The notes below the pieces were generated by a model. The model saw only the letters and a program-made list of their open reading frames with translations, had not been told where the DNA came from and did not search any database. From Epichloe hybrida (taxonomy: Eukaryota; Ascomycota; Sordariomycetes; Hypocreales; Clavicipitaceae): a DNA stretch of 64,000 nt. Shown here in pieces: positions 1 to 11,981 of the stretch (the stretch's first letter is position 1; every line of letters begins with the position of its first letter). The stretch spans positions 347,709 to 411,708 of the forward strand of contig JAFEKR010000042.1 of NCBI GenBank assembly GCA_019022495.1. The letters are read 5' to 3'. The position numbers were made by a program, and so were the translations under genes.

Positions 1-702
1 GAGGCAGACTTTTGTAACTTCGGGCGGTGGAATAGCTGATCGGATCTGATCATGGTTGAATCGAGGGAGTACTGATATTGTTTGTTGGGTCAGTCAGGGA
101 GAAGACGTCTAGAGTTTCATTCGACATGCTGGCCAAGTTGCGCTGGGAACTTACAGGCCCTTTCTTCTTCTTGAAGCCAATCGTGAGCGCTTCCACTACC
201 GCCGGGGGCACGTTGCCCATTGTGGCCGAGCATACGGTCGACAGACGACCACCTTGATCTATTGCTAGGCATGATATTGGGTTGAAGCTGGCGGAGGCCT
301 CTCTCCACGGGATGAACGGTGCCGAGCAGCTGGTGTGGGCAAGACAACTGACAGAATAGTGATTGAGAGCGAAACCCGTGTGGCGTAGAATGTTTCTTTG
401 CTGTTTGTGCAGCCCAAGAACAGAGCCGTTTGTTGCGATAAAACGCTCTCTCCCACTCCGCAAACAGCACAAGAGCAATGACGCTCCTTGTGACAAGCTA
501 AACGAATTGCAAGCTGTACTCCACAAAAAGGCACAGGAACAGGAAACCTGAAACAGCGCCGAGCGGCTTCTCGTTGGCGCCAATCAAGACGGTGCAATAG
601 TCAAACTCGTACTCCGTACATGTAGGGGCGTCGAGATCCAAACCTTGGAAGCTAGCTTGTCGAGATGCAGCGCGCCAACGCGGGGTGGTGGATTGTGCAT
701 TG
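1..702. other. intergenic, no supported gene
   Basis: No convincing gene is seen. Open frames exist on both strands, the longest on minus at 50-583, but none has recognisable domain character, a signal peptide or plausible splice partners. TACTCCGTA lies at 610-618 and overlaps the palindrome TACATGTA at 617-624. Both motifs recur in other spacers of the window. Confidence 0.5.
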
Positions 703-1009
703 CTACATGTACACTCTACCCCCTGAATTATTTTACAAATCTACATGCCCCAGTTATTCGTCCCTCGCTAACAGCTGTGATCAGCTGTACGTGCAATTTA
801 ACCCCTGTATTATTTTAGAGAGTTACAAGGAAAATATGCAGGGTATTGAGCGCCACTTAAAGATACATGATTTCCAATATGAGTTGTGAGGAAATTGAGG
901 TATCTGTTATCCTAGCCCCTGTCGCCCGCCTGATATCTCATTGGCTCAATCACCCCTGTCATGTAGATTTGTAAAATAATTCAGGGGTTGTATTGTACTG
1001 TACATGTAG
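703..1009. mobile_element. MITE-like 307-bp inverted-repeat element
   Basis: The two ends are inverted copies of each other. Positions 720-747 (starting CCCCTGAATTATTTT) are repeated exactly, in reverse complement, at 960-987, giving perfect 28-bp arms. Outside these, both ends finish in CTACATGTACA (703-713; reverse complement at 999-1009) with a few mismatches between. A diverged partial third copy of the arm (ACCCCTGTATTATTTTA) lies inside at about 801-817. The 212 bp between the arms codes for nothing recognisable. Small size, inverted ends and no transposase suggest a non-autonomous DNA element. No target-site duplication is obvious, so the exact ends are uncertain. Confidence 0.6.
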
Positions 1010-2539
1010 ACTGATGAGAAGCTGGTGGGGGTTGGCAGGGACTCCAGCAGCGCAACCCCGCAACGACGGCGAGACTGAATGAATATTCGTTCATCTTTTG
1101 TGGATAATGCGAATCGCAGCTCACTGACTGCCTGCCGAGCTCAAAGCCTTCGTTGTATTCAAAAAATCAAGACTGTGGGAACGGTTAAAATGGCAACATC
1201 GTCAGGACTGGCAGAGATGCACAGATGAGCGGAACCCAGGTGGCCCAGGTGGCCCAGGTGGGACGACGGGTCGTTTTCAAATACTCCGTACATACGGACT
1301 GCCTACATAGACAAATGCCCAACTCCCGAACTCAGCCCGGAAACGTGACCTGCGATCGCTAAACACCTTCCAGTGGCACGTTACTCAGTCAGATTTACGC
1401 CCATCTCAGTAAGCATGCAGGCTCTACAAGCTGAAAACGCTTAGGGCTGTGCTTATCAATGGACAAGCTGCAGTTGACCAGGTCGATCAAAAGATATTCT
1501 CACAGCCAATGAGGTATTGAAGAAGGCAAACAAAACATGCGTCCCCGTCGAGCGGCATCCAACCAATGGCGGGAAACGCCAACACATAGCTTCACGATGT
1601 CAAGCAAGGTCTGGGAGGGCGACCTGTTGCGCGACCCCACTTATCACTTTACCAGGCAGCTGCGGTATCTTCGCTCAGGTAGACAGGGATGGCACTCGTC
1701 TCGCCCGAGGTGACCGGTGTTGCCTGACTTTGTCTTGGTGCACATCATGTTCACTCTCCCGTGCTCAACTCCTTCCGCAGCGTTTGTCGCTTCTCCTCGC
1801 TTACATTTAGAAGTATCGTTTGCCATTTTCTACCATACCGCCACATGTCTGCTAACATGCGTCCCGAGGCAAAGAGGGAAGAGCCAGTCACCTTGATCTG
1901 ACCAAAAGACATCGAACCCTCCATTCTTTCGCGAGCAGTCAATCAGCTACCTACAAGGAGAAGTGATCACTCTCTGATCACATCTTGCTTCCTGATTCCG
2001 TTTGCTTTCTTGCCTGCGTCCCACAGCATCTGCCTAGCCGTTTGCCTTCCCACAAGAACCCTTTGATTCTCAGGCAGCTCCCGGCCCTGAACGGCAGTGT
2101 TTTTTGGGGGGCTATTGTTTTTTCTCGGCGACATTTACTAATAACACCTCATCTGCTTATTCCTACCTCAAACATCGTTGAACTGTGCCCACGCTTCGAT
2201 CTACGAGCATCTCAATTTGGAATCCCGTCCTAGTCGCAGATCACAACGCCGTCAACGAGACGAGGCCTTGGTTCGCAATTGAATCATATTTCAGCAGACA
2301 GTACCTCTCGTGTCATCAATCGGTCATCGTTCCATCTGCTGTTCTATTGTCTCCTGTCACGCCGCTACTTTATAGTAAGAAATGTTTTCTAAGAAAGGCG
2401 TTCCCAGATCCACTCCGGTGAATTTTTGGCGTCTGACCAAGCTCCCCTCTGCAGATATCTATTCCGCTAGTCACCTCACTTCCAGGACTTCGAGTTTGGG
2501 TGGCACTCTCCACGACTGTTCGGGCTTCCAGGAGCAGTC
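1010..2539. other. intergenic / upstream region of the AAA ATPase
   Basis: No supported gene. It holds a 9-bp triplication (CCCAGGTGG, 1235-1261) and TACTCCGTA at 1282-1290. The pyrimidine-rich stretch from about 1950 to 2500 looks like the promoter and 5' leader of the downstream gene. An upstream exon or leader intron there cannot be excluded. Confidence 0.45.
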
Positions 2540-5500
2540 ATGGAGTCATCACGAGTTGGTGAGACTGCGGCCGAAAGGCAAATACACTCCAGTCAACAAG
2601 TCACGGAGGCTGTGACTGAAAACGACGATGGATCAAACAAGAATTCGAATCGCCACACAAAATCATCTGAGCCCTCCTCCAAGACAAAACCCGACACACC
2701 TAACCGAAGCACGGACAAGGCAAAGAAAACGCAGAACAGTCGCAAAGTTGGAGACTCTGTGAGAAAAGGGAGATTTGAGAAAAAGAGCAGAAACCATTGT
2801 CGGAGAAGGATGAAGGGCCCCCCATCCTCGGGCTCGGAGCTATATTCGCCAAGTGATAGTGATAGTAGCTCTTCCACTGACACAGACGACGGCGACACAT
2901 TGTACTCGTCAGATGAAGACGAGATCCACCGCAAACGCAGGTCGAGGATGTCTAGAGTGTATTCTCGCTCTGTCTCTCGCCATCGTGCTCATGACGGTCG
3001 TAATGCACGCAGAGGACCAAGCAAGGCTGTGCGTGGGTCAGGCAGTACGGTGATGCCTCGAAAAGAGGCAAGGTCTCGAAAGGCTCATGGTCTCGACAAT
3101 TGGACTGCCCAACAGGACATAGGAGAGGCTCTTGGACAGTTGGAATTGCGATGCAGCCATTTACAGCACCAAATAGACACTATGGGCGGTTTTCAAGCCT
3201 CCCAGACGAACAGGCAATTCCAACCTCAGCAACAGCCAGTCACTAACGCGTTCGGCAACCCATATTCTACGACGGACTTAGCACAGAACGAGTTTTCCAG
3301 CATTACTCAAGCAAATCACAAGAATCAGAAGCCATTTGTGCCAAGGTACAGTCGCCTAGTCGTTTTGCCTACTAGAGAATCCTCAACTTATCCTATTAGG
3401 TCTGGGCCACTTGCTGGCCCTCAAGGGATTCCCTCGGGCAACGGAACGTCAGATTCCCGCCACGATGCAGAGAGAGAGCGAAAGCTAGATTACAAACGCG
3501 TTGATGCAGTTTGGGACAGCAAAATCTTTGCTTTCAAGCTTCAAGATACGGCGGACATGGCTGCGAACTCTAAATATAGCGGATATTTATTCCACGTGAG
3601 GAGGACTTTCAGTAGTGAGGGGAAATACCGAGCCACGACTGTCGACATCAAGAGCAAGCTTCTGCGTGAATGCCTGCAAGATGTCATAGGCAATGTTCGT
3701 GGAGTAAACCTGGTGGATGAAACGCCGAAAATAGACCCGAATCTACTTTTTCTGTAAGAAATATCCTCAGTTTGTCTCGTTCTTATTTTCTCTCTCTTTC
3801 CCAGGTGTTATTTTGATCGTTGTAACCCCCTTGCCCCCCTCTTCCAAAAACCCCCCTCTTCCAAAAAAAAAGAGGTCCCGATCTTATGCCTGAATCCATC
3901 TAACGTAGGTCTTAGATACTTGGACGACTTCCGTTTACATTTAAAAAAGCTGAAAGAGGTTGAACCGGCTGGTAAGCACAAACGAGAACAGCGTAAATTT
4001 CAGCGTCGGCTTGACAACAAGCGTAAGGAGCTTAAAGTTTTGATCAAATATCTGGACAAAGACTACGCAAAAGTGAAGAAAAGCTTGTACTCAATGCTGG
4101 ACAGCGGAATCATCAACTTCGAGTATTTTTGGGCATTATGGAAGCCAAACACACTTGTGTATTCTGCAACCTACGGGCACATGGAAGATCCTCGTGTTTT
4201 CAAAGTTGACATGGCTGTTCGTCGCAGTTCGATGCTTCGAGGTGACTTTTATGTTGTCGACGGCAAATATCTCGAATTTGATGGGAAGCGTTTTGGCCAT
4301 GGAAGTGTGGTTGAAGAATTTGAAGAATTTCATGGGACTCGAAAAATAACCAGCTTGCCATTTTTTCCACTCTCATATCACAAGGATGAGCTGAACATGC
4401 GCCAAACGTTGATCGAACGAGGCAAGAAATTTGTGTCTCTCAGTGGAGCACATTTTAAGGCATACTCAGGTCTTGCATACATGAAAGGAAAGAAGGGGGC
4501 GATTACGAAGTTCCACATTCAACCAAGCCGTATTATGGTGGACCCTGCTATCTTCAGGCGCATCAATCCCAATTACTTCGTGTCTGCAGTACGACCTAAG
4601 GGTTCCGATGCACTGTCAGATTCAGGTTTGTCGGATGAGGCGGATGATATGAATGACTGCTTTTCGTCCGAAGACGACGTCCACGGGGACGAGGGTCCGA
4701 CGGTGACTAGCAATATGACCAAGGGCTTCGACTGTAGCATCCTGGTCACGAAAGCGCTGCAAGCTGACTTGGAGGCGAGGACCACGTCTTCGCCGTTGCA
4801 ATCATTGCCAACAACGGCCAGTGCAATCATTCAAGGGGCGAATAGCACCGACTCCTCAACGGAAGAGAAAGTCGCCGAGACACCAAAGGGAGACTCTGTG
4901 ACGAATCAATCACTTGTGTTTACAGATGATGACTATCTGCTCGCATCGCCAGTTGTCTTGGGCTTTTCTTTCTCCGAGAAGGAATGGCTGGAGTTCTCCG
5001 TTTCTAGGATCAGCGAGATTAAGTGGAACGAAGATGCTTGGGGCTCTCTGGTTCTTCCTCCAGAAACGAAAGATCTAATCCAAGCGCTCGTCAAGTCACG
5101 CAAGAACAATCTGGCCCAGACAATCGATGATGTCATACAAGGGAAAGGGAAAGGCCTCGTCAGTATGTTACATGCTTGGTTGATGTGGGCTGATTGCTAT
5201 TAGATGAGTGCTAACGAGCAATCTGCAGCTGTTCTTCACGGACCCCCGGGAACAGGCAAAACCCTAACTGCAGAAGGCATCAGTGAATTGCTCCAATGCC
5301 CACTATACATGGTGTCTGCTGGTGAACTTGGCACCAATTCTCGTTTTCTGGAGATGGAATTGCAAAAAATACTGGATATTTGTCATTCCTGGGGGGCGAT
5401 ACTGCTGCTCGACGAAGCTGATGTGTTCCTCGAAAAGCGAAATATGCAGGACATACATCGCAACGCACTTGTCAGCATCTTCTTACGCCAATTGGAATAC

Positions 5501-5975
5501 TTCCAAGGAATCTTGTTCCTCACTACAAACCGTGTGGAGGTGAGTCAGAGAATCCTTTGATGAAGTAGAAGGAGACGAAGAAGAAAACAAAGATCGTATG
5601 AAGGACATTATCTGACACAAGGCGCAGACATTTGATGAGGCATTCCAATCCCGAATTCACATCGCTCTCAGATATGATGGACTAGATTCCAAGGCTAAGA
5701 AGGCCATCTTAAAGATGTTTATTGGCAGAGTCGAGGCGCATGGACAACTGGCCGTGGAGCCTTTTACTGACGAGGATCTTGATCAACTTGCCAAACACGA
5801 ACTCAATGGGCGAGAGATCAAGAACATGATTGGTTCTGCTCAAGATTTGGCCCTGAACAAGGCCGAGGCGCTGTCAATGCGGCATATGCAGCAAGTGTTG
5901 GACATTCACGCCAAGTTTGGACGAGACTTGCGAGGTGGCACTGGCTACGAAGATGCCATGAGAAGCTACTGCTGA
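2540..5975 (+). CDS. AAA+ family ATPase with DUF7025-type region
   Basis: Predicted exons are 2540-3753, 3916-5162, 5229-5539 and 5628-5975, giving 1039 aa. The first 200 residues are basic, Ser/Arg-rich and probably disordered. The middle (about 400-700) contains the FWALWKPNTLVY block typical of the DUF7025 region of fungal ATPases. The C-terminal AAA module has Walker A GPPGTGKT (825-832), Walker B LLLDEAD with D882/E883, sensor-1 TTNR, and FQSRIH carrying the likely arginine finger. The second intron (donor GTATGT, branch GCTAAC, acceptor CTGCAG) falls just before Walker A. The first acceptor, TCTTAG ending at 3915, was chosen because the nearer AG at 3908 breaks the frame. Members are common in filamentous fungi with mostly unknown substrates. 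The start codon is the least certain point. Confidence 0.85.
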
Positions 5976-8937
5976 GTCGTCAACTATCCTGCTGCATCGT
6001 GGACGCGAAGTCTACGGACCTCATAGTGTGTATCATGGGTCTGCGCAGACGATAGTAAATGTGCTGTCGGGAAAGATCGAGAATGGATATGATATAAATC
6101 CTGACAGCGCTGACAGCAATTGGTAAGTATTATTACAAAGCGCGAGCGGCCACTGCATGGATATGGAATGTATCTTTGAGAACACAATGGCGATGAAACA
6201 CAGTGCAGGAGCATAGTCGTAGCGTTTCTACACAACAGATTGTTAGATGAATTCCTTTTAGTATCTGGCCTTCTTGATAAGGGACATATGCGATTCGTTT
6301 CATCGTGAGTCGTCTTGGTCCATGTCGGATACCTGTTGACCTTTTTGACATGAAAGACACTTGTTCGTTGAAAGGGAGCCCGCTATATTGGAAGTCGCGA
6401 AAAATGTAAAACATTCAAGCCTGGTGTCTCTGCTAAAGTTAGGTGCCTTGATCGTGCGATCCTTGGCGCCCTGCCTGGCATACTGGGCCCAGTACATCCC
6501 TGAGGCCTTGCGGGTCGTTTCCTCGGGGAAAAAGTTTGGTCAAGTCGCTGCCAAAGAACCAGCAGTAGTGTGGGTACACGGCAAGCAAGGGGCGTCGAGT
6601 ACCTGAGAAAATAGGGAGACGCAAGAGGCTTTTCCTGGACTTCTTGATGCCTTGCGCCTGTCGGTCGGCATGCCCGTCATGTAGGTCTACATGTACATAT
6701 GTACGGTCGTGACACCCGAAGATGGACACCAAGACGGGAGAACTTGGCGTCGGTCAAGCTGACGACGCAGTGAGGCAGGCATGCGGGATACCTGAGAATT
6801 GATCTTATCCACCTCTGAGAGCCCTAAAGAAGGGGGGTATTCGCCGCCCGTGGGCCGCTGGTTGTCAAAGCCACGTAATCACTCGGACTACATGTGCGTT
6901 GCTGTAGGGGAGCATCCCAGGGCGCGCAAAGAACGTGCCGTGGCCAGTGGCTGAGCGGAGACATTGGCACAATCAAACAAACAATGTCGTTTCCTCGCCC
7001 GTGTCTCAGGAAGCCCTTTTGGGCACTAGGGGCACTACATATGTAGGTACATGTAGGCTCGAGTCCTCCATACATGTAGGGCGTGAGTGATTCCACCAGC
7101 GCGTGGCGAGGCGAGATGAAGATTTGGTGGCGCGCTCGAACGGCCAGGACTCACCGTTGAGCATCCACGATGCGATGCGAGCGATGATCGAGGTTCCGGC
7201 GTAGATCGTTTGTTTCCCTGCCACCGACAGGCTGGACGTGGCCAGGAATTCTTGGATACTACCCGTCAGCTCGGTTCTACACAATGTTGGTGAATGCCTG
7301 ACTGCGTGGCAGGGCGTTGTTTTTCATTCCAGTGAAGGGCAGCGTCGCCCGACCCCCTAACTTCACGCCCCCCGTGCCCCGTGCCCTCCTCCTTGCCCGT
7401 TGCATCTCCGAATCTAGTACGGACGTACTGTACATACATACATGTGCTCCCGACGTGGCAGGCCGGACACTGCTTGCCTTGCACGACAACGGTGGTAAAA
7501 ACACCACATTTTCGGCCGATTGGTTGCCCAAGGATGTTGTCAATTTACCATTCTTTCATCAAATAAGCTTGGAAGGGGAACAACTCAGTCCAACTGAACC
7601 CACTGGTCCACGAGGCTGAGGACAATGGCATGTATCCACACTGTGGATCAGTGCCAGGGGGGGGGGCGAATTGCAGGGATAGTAAAAGGCACTGCCAGCT
7701 GCCAGACGGCAGGCAGCAGAAATTTCCAACGAGGACACGTCACCGCCACCAGCTGGCATTTTGGCATTGCCGGGGTGCCTGTGCTCACTGCTGGGTGACT
7801 GTTGTGACTGTTCAGTCCTCTTCCTTTCTAGCTTCTGCGCTGATGGCTAATGAACACAGAGGTGCATCGTTATGCGATGTCCTTGTGTTGCGTTATACCT
7901 CCTCGTTGGCAAAATTGGCTGGACGTCAACGCTGAACTGGGCGCGCACTGCACGAGTTGTGAGACGACGTCGATATGATGATGGATGAGCACGCCGTGCT
8001 TGGAGTTGTCGTTATCGAGCAGGTACGGTACACTGCACGGCGGTCCTGTCCTCTGCATTATCAACATGGCAGCACGAGGATCCATATATAATACTCCGGG
8101 GGGGAAAGTACAGACACAGCCAAACGAACAAAGCCCCCATGCTATCACGGGATTCGTCCACAAATTGTCTGACAAAGTACATGTACAGGACATGCATGCA
8201 TGCCCTGGGCGCGCATTCCATTACTGTTGCGTGCACGGCGTGCACGTTGTGGCTCTGCATGTACTGGGCATGTGCACTTGTCACTGTACCTCAAGTACTC
8301 CGTACTCCAGTGCCGTACTCCAGTGCGACAACTCAAGTCGCAACTGCGGTTGCCCTAGCGCAGGTCCAGGGCGGTCCAGGGGTGCGCACACCACCCCCTT
8401 TCCTCGTCAAGCGCCTCCTTGAGCATGGCGTTCGCTTTGTTGGCTTTGTGATCCGCTTTGGCTTTGTAGCATATGTACATACAACAGAGCATACAGTGAT
8501 ATTAGTCAATTTACTCCCGGTGTAGAACCCCCCTGCCCCCTGCCCACAGCAATAGTGCTCATTCCAATGCTTCCGACGCTCCTTTATTAAGACTCAATCC
8601 CTTCCCTGCCCTCTTGTTCAAGTCCTTGATCCTCGTCTTTTCAAACCTTTACAGTTTTTTGCCCTTCAAGTCATTCTTTACGGCCAGTGCCTCCGCCTTC
8701 ATCGGCTCACGCTCCTTTCAAAAACTTCGACTTCTCGCTCTTCCTGGGTTCAACTATCCAACAGATAAACCCCATCACCCTCCCTCAACATACAAGCCGA
8801 CATCGTTTCATTACACGTCGTCACTCGAGTATTCTGCGAATACCGAAACCCCCCTTGAAGATATAGAGGAACGATTGACTCGGACTCTATCCAATCCACG
8901 AACTCAACCATCTTCCGTACAGACAAGAACCATTACA
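5976..8937. other. 3-kb intergenic region without a supported gene
   Basis: No intact gene is recognised. The stretch carries TACATGTA at 6688, 7048, 7071 and 8178, TACTCCGTA at 8296-8304, and several CATGTAC-type near copies. A minus-strand open frame at 7006-7284 has somewhat protein-like composition and a GTGAGT donor-like site, but no family is recognisable. The last 350 bp, with TTATTAAGAC near 8584 and a CT-rich leader, is the likely promoter and 5' UTR of the secreted-protein gene. Confidence 0.45.
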
Positions 8938-9834
8938 ATGAAGGTCTCCGCCACAACTCTCGTGCTGGCTGCTGCCCTTGGCGTCGCCGCCCGCCCCAGT
9001 GGCCACGGCCACAAGGAGATGCATCGTTCCTTGGAAAAGCGCCTGGACTTCGTCATGAACAAGAAGCCCGAGGCTCCTATTGCCATCAAGGCTCCCGCTC
9101 CTTCTGCCCCCGCCCCCGTTGCGGCTCCTGTTCAGCCTCCTCCCCCGCCCCCTCCTCCTGCTTTCACTCCTGCTCAAGCCAAGCCTGCCTCTTCTCCTCC
9201 CAAACCCAGTTCAGGTGGAGCGAAGAAGAAGTTCTGCGGTGGTAACAGCAAGCGTGCCACCATTGCTCAGATTGCTTACAAAGGCAACCTTGGTGCTCCT
9301 GAAAACTACGGTTGCAACATGATGATGGTTGATGACGCCGACGGCTACGACTATACCGCTACAATTGAAAACAAATCTGGCAAAGACCAGACTTGCGTCG
9401 GCTGGCTTAAGATCGGGCCTGACGGTGGCATCAACGGCTTCCAGAAGGGCAACGAAGTTCTCAAGTTCGATCTCCCCGCCCATAGCAAGAAGGTCGTGGC
9501 TGCCGAGGCCAATACTCAGGGTGCTATCTCTTGCGGCGCTGGTAGTGTTCAGACCAACCCATATGGTCAGTGGGCAAGCACGTGGCTCGAGATGGACTTC
9601 GCCAATGAATCCAACGGCGGCCACAGCGGTGCCGATATTTCCTGCCTGGTGGCCGCCGACAGCAACCTTCCCATCCAGGCCATGACAGTCTGCGCAGATG
9701 GCGCTCCCACTTGCTCTGTCATTCATAATGGCGGCAGCGGTACCAACGCTTACGTTGCCAAAACGCACGCTCTCGATGGAGTTGGTCTCAACCTCACGCC
9801 TGGCCCCGTCAACCTGAAGGTCACCGTCGGTTAG
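8938..9834 (+). CDS. secreted Asp f 4-like allergen-family protein
   Basis: A single exon encodes 298 aa. The frame is open further upstream, but this ATG begins a clear signal peptide (MKVSATTLVLAAALGVAA), so the upstream part is taken as leader. A dibasic LEKR site (K34-R35) suggests Kex2 processing. It is followed by a Pro/Ala/Ser-rich linker (about 52-95) with an eight-proline run, then a compact domain (about 100-298). That domain has features of the Asp f 4-like family: a YGCNMMMVDDADGYDYTATI region, VGWLKIGPDGGINGF, and FANESNGGHSGADISC. Six or more cysteines suit an extracellular, disulfide-bonded protein. The biochemical function of the family is not established; members are abundant secreted or wall-associated proteins, and one Aspergillus member is a human allergen. 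GC-rich third positions suggest good expression. Confidence 0.85.
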   Translation: MKVSATTLVLAAALGVAARPSGHGHKEMHRSLEKRLDFVMNKKPEAPIAIKAPAPSAPAPVAAPVQPPPPPPPPAFTPAQAKPASSPPKPSSGGAKKKFCGGNSKRATIAQIAYKGNLGAPENYGCNMMMVDDADGYDYTATIENKSGKDQTCVGWLKIGPDGGINGFQKGNEVLKFDLPAHSKKVVAAEANTQGAISCGAGSVQTNPYGQWASTWLEMDFANESNGGHSGADISCLVAADSNLPIQAMTVCADGAPTCSVIHNGGSGTNAYVAKTHALDGVGLNLTPGPVNLKVTVG

Positions 9835-11981
9835 GCATTATCAAAGATGAGGGTCTGATTTGCTACACGTAGTTTGGCGACTGCTTTTGGGCTGGCCGCG
9901 GTTCTTCAAGACACAGAACCTGCGCTCTTTCAAGGTGTTCTTGGTTTTCGGATCATTGGTTTGGGATATTGGGCATCCTCTTTGGGGACTGCATTGACTC
10001 ATTCTAAATGGGTGGACATTGGTCTCGTACTTCTGGACTACTTGTTACCTATATTATATATTTCTTTTTGAAAGTACATAACTTTATATTAGCAATGAAG
10101 GTCGATGTTAAACACCCACAGTCCAGTGACTCCCAACCCCAAGTGTCATACCAACATGTCGCATTAAGGAGGTAGGAGACGTATGATGTGCCAGACAGAA
10201 GGGGGGAAAATCTCTTCAGGTTCACTACGCACACCGGGGTCGATTCTAGCATGATGATGGCGCTCGGGGTTTTCCGTTGCACCGACCACTTGTGGCATTA
10301 TCGATGCGATTCACGCACTGTCACTGTTCATCTGATGAATTGGGGGATGGTTGCGAAGGGAGTTCTCGCGACCGTTTGTGCCAGCCGCCCATTTGGCGCC
10401 TGGCTAGGTCTGAAACTCAAAAACAAACGTCCGGGTATCACATTTTTCTAGTACATGTATGGCGCAAAAAGTGGGGGTTCAGATTGACCATGCTTTCGCC
10501 AATCAAACCACGGGCATTAATGACTCTTCGCGTCACGGTTGTATTGTATTGTCCATGTACTCCGTATTATTCAGATGTTGTCAAAGGTGGAGTGGAGCGG
10601 ACACGAGTCAAGGGGAAATGAATATTACTGGTCGGTTTGTGCTTCCCAGCGCGGGCTGGGATGCAGGGGCGTGGAGTCTCCTGAGGCCGTCCACCGTGTG
10701 GATAGGGGGGCCCCTGCCGTCCCTTTTCCAGTGTCAAGGCAGCCAGGTCCCCTCGATAACTTCTGTACCTCCGGAGATTGCTAGCCGCGAAGTTCGCACG
10801 TCAATACAAGTACCTCTTAATGCCCCTCGTCTTGATTGGTCAGCTGGCCTGTTCGTGACCTGGCTGCTGTCCAACACTGGAAAAGGATTATTGCATAGAC
10901 GCTTGGTAACGTACGAGGTGGACCACAGCTAAGGAGAGGTGAGAGATACTACGGAGTGCTGAATTGCTGTCCGTGTCACGAATTCCCGGAGGTGGCCGAA
11001 TCAAGGCCTCCATGCTGGAAAATGAGCGAGTATGAGGGGGAAGTCAGTTTGTGGTGGTTGCGGGATGGAATCCGCAGATCCATCAATGTGATCCGAGCTG
11101 ATGTGTAACTTCTGATGGCTTCTCGACCGACACCTTTTGCAGTCGAATGGCTGGCCCGGATCGTGGCGCTTGCGCACGTCAGAGGAAGAGTTTTAACAAC
11201 TCGGTGACGTCGATTCTCTGCATGTTGCAGACCATCTTTAAAGGATAGAAACCGTCTGTGAAGCCTGTACGAGGACAGATGAAAAGAATGGGGCATGGAT
11301 TTTTTCTCAGTCACTATTGGACAGGGGAGTCTTAGTCCTGGGTCTCGAAAGTCCCATTGCAGCGGTGCTTTTTCGTATAGACGCACTGGATGTGGGAATA
11401 CCTGGAACCACGATCCAGCTCATCATTCTTCCACGGATGTTCAGAAATGATCTTCTTACCATGACAGCTTTGGTCGATCAGCACGGTGACAGGTAGACAT
11501 TCTCTTTTCTGGAAGACTTAGAAGGACGGGGAGGTGGTTGCTGTGTCACTTCATGTTGAAGGTGATGGATGGTCATGTCTCATGGAGCTTGTTTGTATTA
11601 AGATCTGATAATCTGTCCATCTCTATCTCTATCTAGATGAACGTTTTTGTATAGACAAAAGGCCTGCATCCGTGAACGTGACTCTCAGGCGAACCTGGAG
11701 ATATGGTTGTGAAGATTGCGATCACGTGAGCTTCGCTCGCATTCACTTGACTACGGAGCAGGGACCTACCTAATAAGTATGTTTATTATGTAAATAAGGC
11801 GCGCCCCGTTTTCCTTGTACGGATTAAAGTCCTCTGATTGGATGACTCACATGAATGTGTGATCTCATACGGACGCTTAAACTACGGGTCTCATTTCGTA
11901 AAACGGCAAGAAAAGAAATTGTCAAGGTCATCAGCATCCAGGTTTACTCAATGCCCAAGTCGATACGACTCCATTTACGTC
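9835..11981. other. intergenic, no supported gene
   Basis: No gene is supported. Open frames at 10188-10932 and, on minus, 10976-11386 lack family features. The region contains TACATGTA (10452-10459) and TACTCCGTA (10558-10566). The final 200 bp is the promoter and leader of the aminotransferase gene. Confidence 0.45.
11843..11849 (+). promoter_or_regulatory. TGACTCA, candidate Gcn4/CPC1 (cross-pathway control) site
   Basis: TGACTCA is the consensus bound by Gcn4/CpcA bZIP activators of general amino-acid control. It lies 133 bp upstream of the aminotransferase ATG, a sensible place for regulating a serine-biosynthesis gene. Binding is inferred from the motif alone. Confidence 0.5.

Noticed and set aside
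50..583. 177-codon minus-strand open frame
   Set aside because: Overlapped by equally long frames on both strands; no family features, signal peptide or supporting splice sites.
703..1009. Autonomous DNA transposon
   Set aside because: Only 307 bp and no transposase coding. At most a non-autonomous element.
5204..5560. Separate small ATPase gene starting MSANEQSAAVLHG
   Set aside because: The bases before Walker A are an intron with GTATGT, GCTAAC and CTGCAG. Joining the upstream exon gives the normal G-L-V-T-V-L-H-G lead-in.
8614..8937. N-terminal extension of the Asp f 4-like protein
   Set aside because: The open frame upstream is low-complexity leader. The ATG at 8938 starts a clear signal peptide.
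10459..10932. 157-codon plus-strand frame between the allergen-like gene and SER1
   Set aside because: Three overlapping frames are open here, none with recognisable features.
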